Shown: positions 44,182 to 52,734 of the stretch, piece after piece
Layout of the letters: each line of letters starts with the position of its first letter
Position numbering within the stretch: the first letter of the stretch is position 1
Translations under genes and position numbers: made by a program
Assembly: GCF_042849255.1 (NCBI RefSeq)
Contig: NZ_AP026866.1
Location: 372,001 to 436,000, forward strand
Origin: Oceaniferula spumae
GTDB lineage: Bacteria > Verrucomicrobiota > Verrucomicrobiia > Verrucomicrobiales > Akkermansiaceae
Direction: 5' to 3'
DNA: 64,000 bases
The notes under the pieces: generated by a model
Databases searched by the model: none
Told to the model about the DNA's origin: nothing
Seen by the model: the letters and a program-made list of their open reading frames with translations, nothing else

Positions 44182-45120
44182 TTGGGATTTTCACCTAAAG
44201 AACAACCATTGAAGGCGATTTTAGATCCTGTGATTCGCAGTGCGAATGATCTCTCCGAAGTGGCGAAGAAAATAGCCGCTGACGGAGTCGAATTCTTCCG
44301 GAGCAACCTGGGCAAACTCCCCCTGCTCTCTTCTGTGCGTGCCGTCGAGTCCAGCGAGCTAACGAGTAGGGATGAAACCCACTACTTTCTGGTTCCCTAC
44401 CGACTCAGCGAGTCTGACTACGCATTATATACCCATCGTGTGTTGCCGGAAGGCGTTGCGCCGGAAAACGCTCTCCCCAAGGCGCGTATTTTCCACCTTC
44501 CTAACATGGACACTCTGGCCAAATTGGAGGAATTGATCACAGAGCAACTAAAAGATGACAACCTCCGGAAGATCAACAGCTCGGCGCCGCTGGCGGATCG
44601 GCTTGATCTCATTGCGAATGAAATCGACAAACAATCCAATCGAATAACCGGAGGTCTGGTGCTCATCGGAGGTGTGGTTGCGATAGCTAATCCTCTGTTA
44701 GGTGTCGGAATTGCAGCCAAAGCCTTACTGCCGACCTTGGGGTCGAAACTATCAAAGCACGGTATCAGTCACGCCACTGATTGGCTGAGGGAGAAAAAAC
44801 AGAAAGCCTCGGATCGGATTGCTGGTAGCGAAGCCAAGAAAGCAGTCAAAAAGCTCCCGTCCGAAGTGCAGGTTGACCCGGTTCTAACTTTGTTAGAGTC
44901 CGCACTGTCGACACCGACAGCTGACCACGATCCGTCTTTTGAATTCTCCCAGTTAATGAACGACCCTAGTGAAGCGATGGCAGTCGTGCACACAGCAGAA
45001 GCAGTTTCATGCATCTACGAAGATTGTCTTCAGCAGCCAGTGAACTACACTGAGGCAAAACTCGATGCCTCTGATGTCGCTTGGCTCAAAAGTTTGGCCG
45101 AGCTAGGCTCGCGTGAATAA
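44182..45120 (+). CDS. unknown 312-residue protein with glycine-rich hydrophobic segment
   Basis: I do not recognise it. The frame opens at a TTG directly after the previous stop; a second TTG at 44209 is equally possible, and there is no ATG near the N-terminus. Residues about 1-150 are mixed alpha/beta. A hydrophobic, Gly-rich stretch (ITGGLVLIGGVVAIANPLLGVG) lies at about 154-175 and could insert in a membrane. A Lys-rich helix follows (REKKQKASDR, EAKKAVKKL). The C-terminal part is acidic. No signal peptide is visible. It may be expressed with the lysozyme-like gene, which it follows without a gap. Confidence 0.6.
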   Translation: MGFSPKEQPLKAILDPVIRSANDLSEVAKKIAADGVEFFRSNLGKLPLLSSVRAVESSELTSRDETHYFLVPYRLSESDYALYTHRVLPEGVAPENALPKARIFHLPNMDTLAKLEELITEQLKDDNLRKINSSAPLADRLDLIANEIDKQSNRITGGLVLIGGVVAIANPLLGVGIAAKALLPTLGSKLSKHGISHATDWLREKKQKASDRIAGSEAKKAVKKLPSEVQVDPVLTLLESALSTPTADHDPSFEFSQLMNDPSEAMAVVHTAEAVSCIYEDCLQQPVNYTEAKLDASDVAWLKSLAELGSRE

Positions 45121-45167
45121 GAGCGGAGCATGGGCCGTTGGTTCGGGTAAAAAGCCCCCTGCCCTCA

Positions 45168-45467
45168 TTAGCAACCACATCCACTGCCACACGAGTGACC
45201 GCCTGATGAAGCTGGTTTGCTGTCGGATTTTTTAGATCCTCCTTTGCCGCCCTCCTTGCTGGCGCCTTTTTTATAGGAGTCGCTACGGTAATCGGTCTGG
45301 TAGAAGCCGCTGCCCTTGAAAATCAATCCGGCACCAGTGCCGAGAAGCCGTTTAACTTGGCCATCACAGGATGGTTCCGGACAGGATTCAAGTTTGGGAT
45401 CACTCATCTTCTGGAAGATCTCGAAGACGTGTCCGCATTTGTCACAACGATAATCGTAGTTGGGCAT
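45168..45467 (-). CDS. FmdB-type zinc ribbon protein
   Basis: A 99-residue protein. YDYRCDKCGHVFE and the later SCPEPSCDGQVKRL give the CxxC...CxxxxC zinc ribbon of the FmdB family, near residues 7-40. GTGAGLIFKGSGFYQTDYRS follows, the usual second block. The tail is rich in Gly, Lys and Ser and ends in four Cys (HSCGSGCGC), a possible extra metal site. The role is a putative regulator; no target is known. Confidence 0.92.
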   Translation of the reverse strand: MPNYDYRCDKCGHVFEIFQKMSDPKLESCPEPSCDGQVKRLLGTGAGLIFKGSGFYQTDYRSDSYKKGASKEGGKGGSKKSDSKPASSGGHSCGSGCGC

Positions 45468-45621
45468 GGTGGTGGTGAACTGGTTATACTAGGCCTATTT
45501 GCCGTGCGTCTCGATACCTGCGGATGGGATTACGCGCAAGCAAGAAAGATGAACACAAGTATCGCGTATAGGGGCTGAGGAGATTGCTGACACTGAAAAG
45601 TTTTTCTGCATAGAACTCAAC

Positions 45622-45650
45622 TTGACCCGTCAGTAATCACGAGTGATAAT
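45622..45650 (+). promoter_or_regulatory. sigma-70-type promoter of the third L,D-transpeptidase gene
   Basis: TTGACC (45622-45627), a 17-base spacer and GATAAT (45645-45650). It would start transcription near 45657, about 16 bases before the ATG at 45673 and 88 before the ATG at 45745. Confidence 0.55.
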
Positions 45651-45744
45651 TTGTGTGAACAAAATCAGCCACATGAATCGCTCCAGCTCCCACAAGCCCC
45701 ACTTCCAAAAGGAAATCTCTACTCCCAACCAGCTCCACGAACTC

Positions 45745-46371
45745 ATGAAGATCTCGACGATGTTTACCTTCGCCTTGGCCGCAGTCGCCATAGGCTTTCT
45801 CACCCAGTGTTCACCTTATGACCCAGGCGGCGTTGGCTCCGGGAGTCAGTATCTTGCCGGCTATGGTCCTAGCCAAAGGCCACAAGTAGATGCTGCAGGA
45901 AACAATCCGGAAGTCGTTCAGGGATACTGGGACGGTGACGGGGTGCAAGGCCCACCTAAAATTGTCATCGTACGTGCTGAGCAAAAAGCCTACTTTTACA
46001 AAGGCAGCAAGCTCGTTGGCATGACACCTATTTCCACCGGTGATGAGGCACACGGCACACCTCCGGGTAACTTCAAGGTCACCGAGAAAGATATCGACCA
46101 CGTTTCCTCTGCATACGGTGTGATCAAGAACATCGCCACGGGTGAGATCGTCAACAAGGACGCCGATACCCGTAAACATAAAGCCGGTCCGGGCGAAGTG
46201 TTCGTCAACGCCCCAATGCCTAACTTCTTGCGCTTCAATCACGGTATCGGAATGCACACAGGCTATCTGCCTGGTTATGCAGCTTCCCACGGATGTGTGC
46301 GCTTGCCCGACTACATGGCCCGTAAATTCTACGAAAACGCAGAGCTCGGGACTCCTGTGATTGTGAAATAA
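45745..46371 (+). CDS. L,D-transpeptidase lipoprotein (YkuD)
   Basis: A 208-residue periplasmic enzyme. From the ATG at 45745 the N-terminus is a good lipoprotein signal (MFTFALAAVAIGFLTQC, Cys22) with a slightly unusual LTQC box. An ATG at 45673 is nearer to the promoter but would put 24 polar residues before the signal. The core has IVIVRAEQKAYFYKG, STGDEAHGTPPGNFKV, HGIGMHTG and catalytic SHGC at 181-184, followed by VRLP. It is a third YkuD enzyme within 5 kb but only distantly like the tandem pair. Confidence 0.92.
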   Translation: MKISTMFTFALAAVAIGFLTQCSPYDPGGVGSGSQYLAGYGPSQRPQVDAAGNNPEVVQGYWDGDGVQGPPKIVIVRAEQKAYFYKGSKLVGMTPISTGDEAHGTPPGNFKVTEKDIDHVSSAYGVIKNIATGEIVNKDADTRKHKAGPGEVFVNAPMPNFLRFNHGIGMHTGYLPGYAASHGCVRLPDYMARKFYENAELGTPVIVK

Positions 46372-46427
46372 TATCTTGAGAGCACTCGCATCTTGCGCCT
46401 TACTCTCCTTATCCTATTTCACCCACT

Positions 46428-46949
46428 ATGGCATCTTCCCTTGTTCTCACCGTTTGCGCCCATGACCGTCCGGGCATTATGAGTCGTATCTCTGGCCTCG
46501 TCACCGAGGGCGGAGGAAATTGGCTGGAAAGCCGCATGGCTCGGCTTGGAGGCCAATTTGCAGGTATTGTGCGGGTTGCTTGCGAGGATGAGGCCGCTGC
46601 GGAGGCACTCCAAGAGTCTCTCAAAGTCCTCTCGGAGGAAGGCATCGAGGTCTACTGTCACGACGAAGGCGACCTATCTGATTACCCTTACACTCGCTGT
46701 CTGCGGGTGGATATCTATGGCAATGACCGACCAGGCATCGTCAGCCAACTAGCCAAAACCATTTCCCAAGCTGGCGCCAATATCGAGGAGCTTAACACCT
46801 CCATTGAAAGTGCCGCCATGGCTGGACATCCTATTTTCCATGCATCCGGCACAGTCTGTCTGCCCGACAGCACGGATGACGAAGATCTCGTAGCAGCCAT
46901 TGAAGGTCTGAGTGACGACCTCAATGTTGAGATCGGCTCGCTGGCCTAA
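46428..46949 (+). CDS. tandem ACT-domain protein, GcvR-like
   Basis: A 173-residue cytosolic protein made of two ACT domains: VLTVCAHDRPGIMSRISGLVTEGGG at the start and LRVDIYGNDRPGIVSQLAKTISQAGANI at about 85. The two NxRPGI/HDRPGI turns are the ligand-binding signatures. GcvR of E. coli has the same layout and represses the glycine cleavage genes by binding GcvA. No gcv gene is in the window, so the target is uncertain. It converges on rlmB with a 4-base overlap. Confidence 0.88.
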   Translation: MASSLVLTVCAHDRPGIMSRISGLVTEGGGNWLESRMARLGGQFAGIVRVACEDEAAAEALQESLKVLSEEGIEVYCHDEGDLSDYPYTRCLRVDIYGNDRPGIVSQLAKTISQAGANIEELNTSIESAAMAGHPIFHASGTVCLPDSTDDEDLVAAIEGLSDDLNVEIGSLA

Positions 46950-47596
46950 CTAGAGACCAAAGATCTCTGCCTAACAGCCTCATAGAGGCAAACAGCGGTG
47001 GCGACACTGACATTGAGGCATTCCACCGTGCCCGCCATGGGAATCTTGATCAGGAAATCGCAGCAGTCTTCTGTGAGTCGGCGCATGCCTGTGCCTTCCG
47101 CGCCCATGACGATACCCAAAGGTCCGGTAAGTTTGCTATCGTAGAGTGTGCCTTCCCCTGCGTCGCTGGTTCCTACCAGCCAGACTCCCTCGTCCTGTAA
47201 CTTGCGCATGGTGCGAGCAAGGTTGGTCACCTGAATGAAGGGCACAGCATCGGCGGCGCCTACGGAAATACGCCTGACAGTATCAGTGATACTGGCAGAC
47301 TTGTCTTTGGGGGCAACCACTGCAGCTACACCAGCCCCATCGGCAGTTCTAAGAATTGCGCCTAGGTTGTGCGGGTCCTGCACACAATCGAGAATGAGTA
47401 TGAGCGGAGCCTCTTGGCCACTAATGATTTCGTAAAGATCTTCTTCGGGGCGGACCTTGCCTCTTCTGCCGGATCCAGCGTAGGACTCGCTGTTTTGGCC
47501 ACCTCGCGCACCACCTGGACGACGCCCATGTTTAGCATCGGATGATCGAACGTGTTTGTTGTCGCGGGCTTCCCCTTCTTTTCCTCTGCGGCGCAT
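46946..47596 (-). CDS. rlmB: 23S rRNA (guanosine-2'-O)-methyltransferase, TrmH/SpoU family
   Basis: A SPOUT methyltransferase of 216 residues. The basic N-terminus (MRRRGKEGEARDNKH and RPGGARGGQNS) is disordered and may bind RNA in place of the usual L30e-like domain. The catalytic domain has the three SpoU motifs: CVQDPHNLGAILRTADG (with the key Asn and Arg), IVMGAEGTGMRR and IPMAGTVECLNVSVATAV. RlmB modifies G2251 in 23S rRNA; the Tm/Gm tRNA enzyme TrmH is an alternative. I use the ATG at 47596 rather than the TTG at 47614. Confidence 0.85.
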   Translation of the reverse strand: MRRRGKEGEARDNKHVRSSDAKHGRRPGGARGGQNSESYAGSGRRGKVRPEEDLYEIISGQEAPLILILDCVQDPHNLGAILRTADGAGVAAVVAPKDKSASITDTVRRISVGAADAVPFIQVTNLARTMRKLQDEGVWLVGTSDAGEGTLYDSKLTGPLGIVMGAEGTGMRRLTEDCCDFLIKIPMAGTVECLNVSVATAVCLYEAVRQRSLVSS

Positions 47597-47650
47597 AGTA
47601 GTGTGTGTTGGCAAGCCCTCGATTCGAGAGCTCGGATAAATAAACTCGAA

Positions 47651-49372
47651 TCAGAGCTCCTGTTCGATTCCCTTGAGTTCAAGGAACAGACTGTTCCACT
47701 GCTCAAGATTTGGCTGCAGCTCCATTTTTGCGTTGGAAATGTGACGTCGCACACTCTCTAGCAGGCTGCCATATTCGATGTAGAAATCCCGCACGCCGTC
47801 TCGGTAATCAGTGCCCAAGGCATCTGCAAAAGGCACCCGGGAGTCATCGAGCCTTTCGCTGAACGATTCGATGATTTCCTTGCGTGTTGTTTTTGCGCGG
47901 ATGATGAGCGCGACCATGCAGGAAATAGCCGCTGCTAAGAGTCCGAGTGCCAAGTATGGATCTGGACCAAGCTTCATGGCTCCAGTTACTCCGGATGCCA
48001 TCAACAAGATCAAGGTGGCGTAGAGCCAAGTTTTCAAATGAGACTTCCGCTCGGTGAGCTGCATGTCGAAGCCACCGCGGATTTTCAAATTCACCACCGC
48101 CTGTCTGGCGGCGCGACCCATCCGCTTGATGAAACGCTCTCTGGTGTCGCCAAAGCCGCCTGTCTCTTTTTCAAAATCGCCGAGAGGAATAGCAAGGCGC
48201 TCTTTCACTCGAGGGCGCACGGTCTCCCAGTGCTTGCGGCATTCATCGACAAGATGTTTTCCGTCATCGCTGGCCTGTTGTTCAACCGCCGATTTCACGG
48301 AGTCGATCAATGAGGTCTCGATCATCTTGGGGATGTTCTCAGCTGAGAAAAAGCTCTTGAGCGTCGGGATGACTGCCAGTTTTCTACTGATCAACTCTTT
48401 AATCTCATCGCCTTGGGATGTGAAAACATCGCGCATGCCAGCGAATTTGACCCCGAAGTCGGATGATTGTTTTTCACGTTCCTTATCAACTTCTGATTCG
48501 ATTTCGCGCAGGAAGCTCTCGTTCCCTTCAAGGAGCCGAGTGCGCAATTCGATCATGTCCTCAATGTTGCGCAAGACAGAGGTGGCGGCATCTCGAACAT
48601 TGCCAAGAACTTGACGGCGTGCTGGAGAGTCGGTGACGATTTCCGAAATGTATTTTTCAAGTGCCGGGTAGCCACTCTCTCTCCATAGAGCATCGCCGAA
48701 TGGAGTCTCGAGCTTAGCTTGAAGTGCCAGTTTGCCTGAAACAGGGAAAATCGGAGGGATGAAACCGATGCGCTTGTGTGAGAGGTCACGCATGTGACCG
48801 AGGATCACTTCCAAGTCCTTATCATCGCGCAAGTCTGCCTGCTGGATGATGAAGATGGACTTATCGAGCATCTCCTTGTTTTGCTTGGAAATGAAATCCC
48901 AGGTCGAAGCACCCCAAGGGTTGCTCGCTGGGAAAACCCAAAAAATGAGATCGGATACGGGGAGGAAACGATCTGTTATCTTCTGGTGCCCTTCCACCAC
49001 GGAGTTCGTGCCGGGGGTATCCACCAGGTTGAAATCCATCAGGAAATCAACTGCACGGTATCTCTCCTCGAGGATTGGCGTGATCTGCTTGTCGTGGTTC
49101 TGCTCGTTGTAGCGATACCACTGCACCCGATCAGTCTCAGGCAGCACATTGGTCTTACAAACATCCTCACCAAACAGACCGTTCAGCAAGGTTGATTTAC
49201 CCGCATTGACTTCGCCGCAGACGACGAAGAGAAATGGGTTGCTCAACCCCTTAGTGATATCGTTTTCGAGTAGATCCTTTTTCTCGGCTCCGGTTTTTTC
49301 TGCAAGTTCAAGGACACGCAGCACAACGTCAGTAAGGCGTTTGCGTGTTTTAAAATACTCTTGTCCGAACAT
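47651..49372 (-). CDS. bacterial dynamin-like GTPase with two C-terminal membrane helices
   Basis: A 573-residue protein. The GTPase domain has the P-loop GEVNAGKS (53-60), switch I LPETDRV (77-83) and DTPG (118-121). At the place of NKxD it has QQAD (177-180), so the guanine-specificity motif is not canonical, though Asp is kept. A long helical stalk follows (IELRTRLLEGNESFLREIESEVDKERE). Two hydrophobic helices (LYATLILLMASGVTGAMKL and YLALGLLAAAISCMVALII) lie at about 460-510 and would anchor it in the membrane as in mitofusins. Bacterial dynamins remodel or protect membranes; the cargo here is unknown. Confidence 0.88.
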   Translation of the reverse strand: MFGQEYFKTRKRLTDVVLRVLELAEKTGAEKKDLLENDITKGLSNPFLFVVCGEVNAGKSTLLNGLFGEDVCKTNVLPETDRVQWYRYNEQNHDKQITPILEERYRAVDFLMDFNLVDTPGTNSVVEGHQKITDRFLPVSDLIFWVFPASNPWGASTWDFISKQNKEMLDKSIFIIQQADLRDDKDLEVILGHMRDLSHKRIGFIPPIFPVSGKLALQAKLETPFGDALWRESGYPALEKYISEIVTDSPARRQVLGNVRDAATSVLRNIEDMIELRTRLLEGNESFLREIESEVDKEREKQSSDFGVKFAGMRDVFTSQGDEIKELISRKLAVIPTLKSFFSAENIPKMIETSLIDSVKSAVEQQASDDGKHLVDECRKHWETVRPRVKERLAIPLGDFEKETGGFGDTRERFIKRMGRAARQAVVNLKIRGGFDMQLTERKSHLKTWLYATLILLMASGVTGAMKLGPDPYLALGLLAAAISCMVALIIRAKTTRKEIIESFSERLDDSRVPFADALGTDYRDGVRDFYIEYGSLLESVRRHISNAKMELQPNLEQWNSLFLELKGIEQEL

Positions 49373-49447
49373 AACGCTCTGTTAGAGATCCGAGGGTAGA
49401 AGGAAAGACAACCTGATGTAAGGGCGGAGATCTGGAAGTCAGACCGA

Positions 49448-50254
49448 CTAGCGGCTGGCTGGAGAGCTTGGATTCAGCGCCAGCAGTTGGGAAACGGTGA
49501 CAAATTTGAATCCTTTGCGAAGCAGTCCATCCAGAGTGCCGGGCATGGCATCCACAGTGGGCTTGTGAAGATCGTGAGCCAGAATGATGCCACCGTTGCG
49601 GGTGTTGTTCACAATGCGAGAAGTAACCACTGAAACACCCGGGCGTTTCCAATCTTCAGGATCAACACTCCAGAGAATGGTAGGATAGCCATACTCTTTG
49701 TAAATCCAGGCGCGCTGGTCCTGACGCAGTGCTCCGTATGGAGGACGCATGGTGCGAGGTTTGACACCACTTGCTGCGACGATGGCGTCACGGGTTCTGT
49801 TCAGTTCACTACGCACAGAGGCATCGCTAAGTGCGGTCAGTTTCGGGTGGCTCCAAGTGTGGTTCCCGATCTCGTGACCCTCAGCAACGATGCGGCGGGT
49901 GATTTGTGGGTAAAGATTCACGCTGCGGCCAATGACGTAGAATGTGGCCTTGATGTTGCGCTCACGCAGCATGTCCAACAAACGCGGTGTGTTCTGCGGG
50001 TGTGGACCATCATCGTAAGTCATCGCGACGTATGGCAGAGATGTGCGGCCTCTGGAGTGACTGACACCCACTCCCCCTGGAGAGCTGCTAGGTAATGCGA
50101 TATCAGGATTTCTTAGAGCCGGTGCACGCAGTGTAGGTGTGCGGTATGTGGGGTTAGCCGTTGTTTTCTTTTGAACTTTTTCTTTCGCAGAACAGGCGAC
50201 AAGCATTGTCATTGCGGAGAGCACGACAAGCATCATTGGGTTTTTAATTGTCAT
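49448..50254 (-). CDS. polysaccharide deacetylase lipoprotein (NodB family)
   Basis: A 268-residue envelope protein with lipobox LVAC (Cys21). The NodB core shows TYDDGPHPQNTP (catalytic Asp and metal Asp), HTWSHPKL with the two metal His, RPPYGALRQDQ, WSVDPEDWKRPG and ILAHDLH. All five NodB motifs are complete, as in peptidoglycan GlcNAc deacetylases such as PgdA. With the nearby transpeptidases it suggests cell-wall remodelling. Chitin or exopolysaccharide are other possible substrates. Confidence 0.92.
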   Translation of the reverse strand: MTIKNPMMLVVLSAMTMLVACSAKEKVQKKTTANPTYRTPTLRAPALRNPDIALPSSSPGGVGVSHSRGRTSLPYVAMTYDDGPHPQNTPRLLDMLRERNIKATFYVIGRSVNLYPQITRRIVAEGHEIGNHTWSHPKLTALSDASVRSELNRTRDAIVAASGVKPRTMRPPYGALRQDQRAWIYKEYGYPTILWSVDPEDWKRPGVSVVTSRIVNNTRNGGIILAHDLHKPTVDAMPGTLDGLLRKGFKFVTVSQLLALNPSSPASR

Positions 50255-50639
50255 AAGTAATTGGGGAAATAGTGAGAATCGCAGTGGTTAAAAATATTAG
50301 TAAGAGTGTCGGCTGATAAAAGCGCAGCGGACCGCACTGGTAGATAGGGAAATACGCTGCTGTTGTCACGCTTTTCTTCCTCGCGTAAGCAATAGACTAG
50401 CACTGTTCCAGACGTTTTTTAAACACAAAATGAATCGGATCTGATCGGGATTCGATTTTCGCTGGAAATGACTTAGAATCAATGTGTCCTAGGCTTGAAA
50501 AGTGCATTGCGAGACAGATGAATGGAGAAAAGATCATTATTTTATCTATTTCGCTATTGCAAAGCATCAAAACACAGCGTAGAGACTCCGCCGTCCGCAG
50601 GGAAAACGGTTTTAACCAAACCACCTTCCTGCTTCCAAG
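50255..50639. other. 385-base intergenic region before tRNA-Gln
   Basis: No credible protein gene is present. It carries the promoters of the deacetylase (minus) and of the tRNA (plus), but I cannot fix either. TTGAAA near 50495 is a weak -35 candidate. A reading frame on the minus strand from 50684 overlaps the tRNA and is rejected. Confidence 0.4.
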
Positions 50640-50711
50640 AGCCCTATAGTGTAATTGGTAACACACCGGATTTTGATTCCGCATTTCCAGGTTCGAGTCC
50701 TGGTAGGGCTA
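50640..50711 (+). tRNA. tRNA-Gln (anticodon TTG)
   Basis: The 7-bp acceptor stem AGCCCTA/TAGGGCT closes bases 50640-50646 and 50704-50710, with discriminator A at 50711. The D-loop has AATTGGTAA. The anticodon loop TTTTGAT (50671-50677) gives anticodon TTG for Gln. Its stem CCGGA/TCCGC has four pairs and one C-C mismatch at the top. The T arm CCAGG-TTCGAGT-CCTGG is perfect. CCA is not encoded. Confidence 0.95.
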
Positions 50712-50745
50712 CTTTCTCTCCCGTCAGAGAAGTTCCCCGCTCTAC

Positions 50746-50782
50746 ACCGCCTTCGCCAAGCTTCTTGGTTCGGCGGTTTTTT
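50746..50782 (+). terminator. rho-independent terminator after tRNA-Gln
   Basis: ACCGCC (50746-50751) pairs with GGCGGT (50772-50777), with CCAAG (50756-50760) pairing with CTTGG (50764-50768) inside, followed by six T (50777-50782). It ends in the stop codon of the converging flavoprotein gene. Confidence 0.85.
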
Positions 50783-52355
50783 ATTGGGCAGCTGCGGCTT
50801 CGGCACACTTCATGCCGTCGAGAGCTGCCGAAATGATCCCTCCTGCATAACCAGCACCCTCACCGCAGGGATAGAGTCCAGAAATTTCAGGATGCTGCAG
50901 ATCGCTTTCGTTACGTGGAATACGCAGCGGACTGCTGGTCCGAGTTTCGAAGCCTAACAATCCGGCTTCCTCGGTGATGTATCCTCTCATGCCTTTACCG
51001 AACTTTTTCAGACCTGTCTGCATCCGCGAGGAAATAAAGTCAGGCATGATTTCATGAAGTGGTGCTGATGTTAGGCCCGGAAAATAACTGGTGTCCGGCA
51101 AGCTTGAGGAAACTTTCCCTTCAAGGAAATCCGTGACTCTCTGGCCGGGCGCTTTTTGAACGCCGCCTCCTGTCTTCGATGCGAGCACTTCCATGAATTT
51201 CTGAAAAGCAATGCCGGATAAAATACCATGTTCCTTGTCGAAATCTGCGGTGTCCTCGGGGTCCACGCTCACCACCATGCCGCTGTTGGCAAAGGGCGAG
51301 TCTCGTCGGGCCAGCGACATGCCGTTGACCACGACCTCATCGTTTTCCGTTGCTGCGGGCACGATAAAACCTCCGGGGCACATGCAGAATGAATGAACTC
51401 CCCTGCCCCCGATTTTACAGGCCAACCGGTAACGGGCCGCAGGCAGAATGCGCGGGCGCTCCGTGCCACGTTGATAGTGATATTGAATACTATCAATCAA
51501 TGGCTGGGGATGCTCTATGCGCACCCCTACCGCGAATGTCTTTTTCTCCATCAACACACCTTGTTTGGCTAACAGCGCATAGATGTCTCTGGCGCTGTGT
51601 CCTGTGGCTAGAATCACCGAGTCACCAATGAACTCGCGACCATCGGCAACGGCAACACCATGAACTTTGTCGCCATCCCCTTTTAGGAATTCAACCACTT
51701 TAGCTCCGAAATGCACTTCACCACCAGCCTTGAGAATGCTCTCACGCATGGCTTTGACTACATTGGGCAGTAGATTGGAGCCGATGTGTGGGTGGGCGTC
51801 TGTCAGGATGCGTGTTGGAGCGCCGTGGGCAACCAAGGTTTCGTAGACATCATACACCGGACCACGTTTCGTTGCTCGTGTGTAGAGTTTTCCGTCCGAA
51901 TACGTTCCGGCACCGCCTTCGCCGAAGCAATAGTTAGAATCTTCAATGACCCGCCCTTCTCGCATGATCGGACCAAGATCGAATCGGCGCGCGGAGGCAT
52001 CCTTGCCTCGCTCTAGAACGATGGGCTTGCAACCAAGTTCAATGGCTCGCAATGCGGCAAACATTCCAGCAGGACCGCAGCCGACAATGATAATCCGCTT
52101 CGCCTGCTCTGCCACGGGGGTATATTCGGCATGGTATTCCGGTTCGGCCGGTAACGGCATGCCGATGCCTACCTCGATGCGTAACTGCACTTTGATTTCA
52201 CGCTGGCGGGCATCGATAGAGTGCTTACGCAGTCGCATCTCCTGGATCTGTTTTGGATGCAGGTTCAGTTTGCGTGCGATTTTTTTACGCCATGCCTCCT
52301 GATCCTCGGACCGTTCAATGGCGAGGATGATATCGACGGTTTCGATGCGATTCAT
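50781..52355 (-). CDS. COG2509-type FAD-dependent dehydrogenase
   Basis: A 524-residue cytosolic flavoprotein. After an N-terminal domain of about 85 residues (ARKLNLHPKQIQEMRLRKHSID) comes the dinucleotide-binding RIIIVGCGPAGMFAALRAIELG with ERGKD. Further on are CFGEGGAGTYSDGKLYTR, SVILATGHSARDIY, HSFCMCPGGFIVPA and at the end GLYPCGEGAGYAGGIISAALDG, where FAD is completed. These mark uncharacterised FAD-dependent dehydrogenases. Substrate unknown. The ATG at 52355 is 1 base after the thioesterase stop; a reading from 52451 would overlap that gene. Confidence 0.9.
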   Translation of the reverse strand: MNRIETVDIILAIERSEDQEAWRKKIARKLNLHPKQIQEMRLRKHSIDARQREIKVQLRIEVGIGMPLPAEPEYHAEYTPVAEQAKRIIIVGCGPAGMFAALRAIELGCKPIVLERGKDASARRFDLGPIMREGRVIEDSNYCFGEGGAGTYSDGKLYTRATKRGPVYDVYETLVAHGAPTRILTDAHPHIGSNLLPNVVKAMRESILKAGGEVHFGAKVVEFLKGDGDKVHGVAVADGREFIGDSVILATGHSARDIYALLAKQGVLMEKKTFAVGVRIEHPQPLIDSIQYHYQRGTERPRILPAARYRLACKIGGRGVHSFCMCPGGFIVPAATENDEVVVNGMSLARRDSPFANSGMVVSVDPEDTADFDKEHGILSGIAFQKFMEVLASKTGGGVQKAPGQRVTDFLEGKVSSSLPDTSYFPGLTSAPLHEIMPDFISSRMQTGLKKFGKGMRGYITEEAGLLGFETRTSSPLRIPRNESDLQHPEISGLYPCGEGAGYAGGIISAALDGMKCAEAAAAQ

Positions 52356-52356
52356 G

Positions 52357-52734
52357 TTATTGGGCGATTGGCTGCTTGTTACCCTCGGCATCGACATTGA
52401 CGAAGCTGACGCAGGTGGAGAAAATCTCCGTTTTGTCATCACCGCTTCCACGGATGACAGAGACTTGGTAGCTCAACGAAGTGGTGCCCATTTTAACTCT
52501 CTGGCAGTTGATTTCTAGAATCACCCCTTCACGCACACCGTGGTGGAATTCCACCTTGTCCATGCCGATCGTCACGAAGCGCCGGCCCGGAAAATCAAGT
52601 GTAGCAGCAATCCAACAGGCCTCATCGATCCAGCTGAGCATTTTGCCGCCAAAAAGGAAACCATACTGATTCAGGTCCCCTGGCATCACGAGTCGGTGAG
52701 TTTTCATAAAGTGAAGAGTGTCGCAGGGTGCCAT
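52357..52734 (-). CDS. hotdog-fold acyl-CoA thioesterase
   Basis: A 125-residue enzyme with the pattern VMPGDLNQYGFLFGGKMLSWIDEACWIAA of the YciA/acyl-CoA thioesterase group, where Asn and Asp lie in the active site. RFVTIGMDKVEFHHGVREGVIL follows. The ATG at 52734 overlaps the stop of the KH-R3H gene (TGATG), which argues for coupling; an ATG at 52707 starts at the conserved motif. It would cleave fatty acyl-CoA. It is the middle gene of a three-gene minus-strand unit. Confidence 0.85.
   Translation of the reverse strand: MAPCDTLHFMKTHRLVMPGDLNQYGFLFGGKMLSWIDEACWIAATLDFPGRRFVTIGMDKVEFHHGVREGVILEINCQRVKMGTTSLSYQVSVIRGSGDDKTEIFSTCVSFVNVDAEGNKQPIAQ

Noticed and set aside
50397..50684. Minus-strand frame before the flavoprotein
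   Set aside because: It overlaps tRNA-Gln and has no protein-like features.
52356..52451. Extended start of the COG2509 flavoprotein
   Set aside because: It would overlap the thioesterase gene by almost 100 bases; the family begins at the ATG at 52355.
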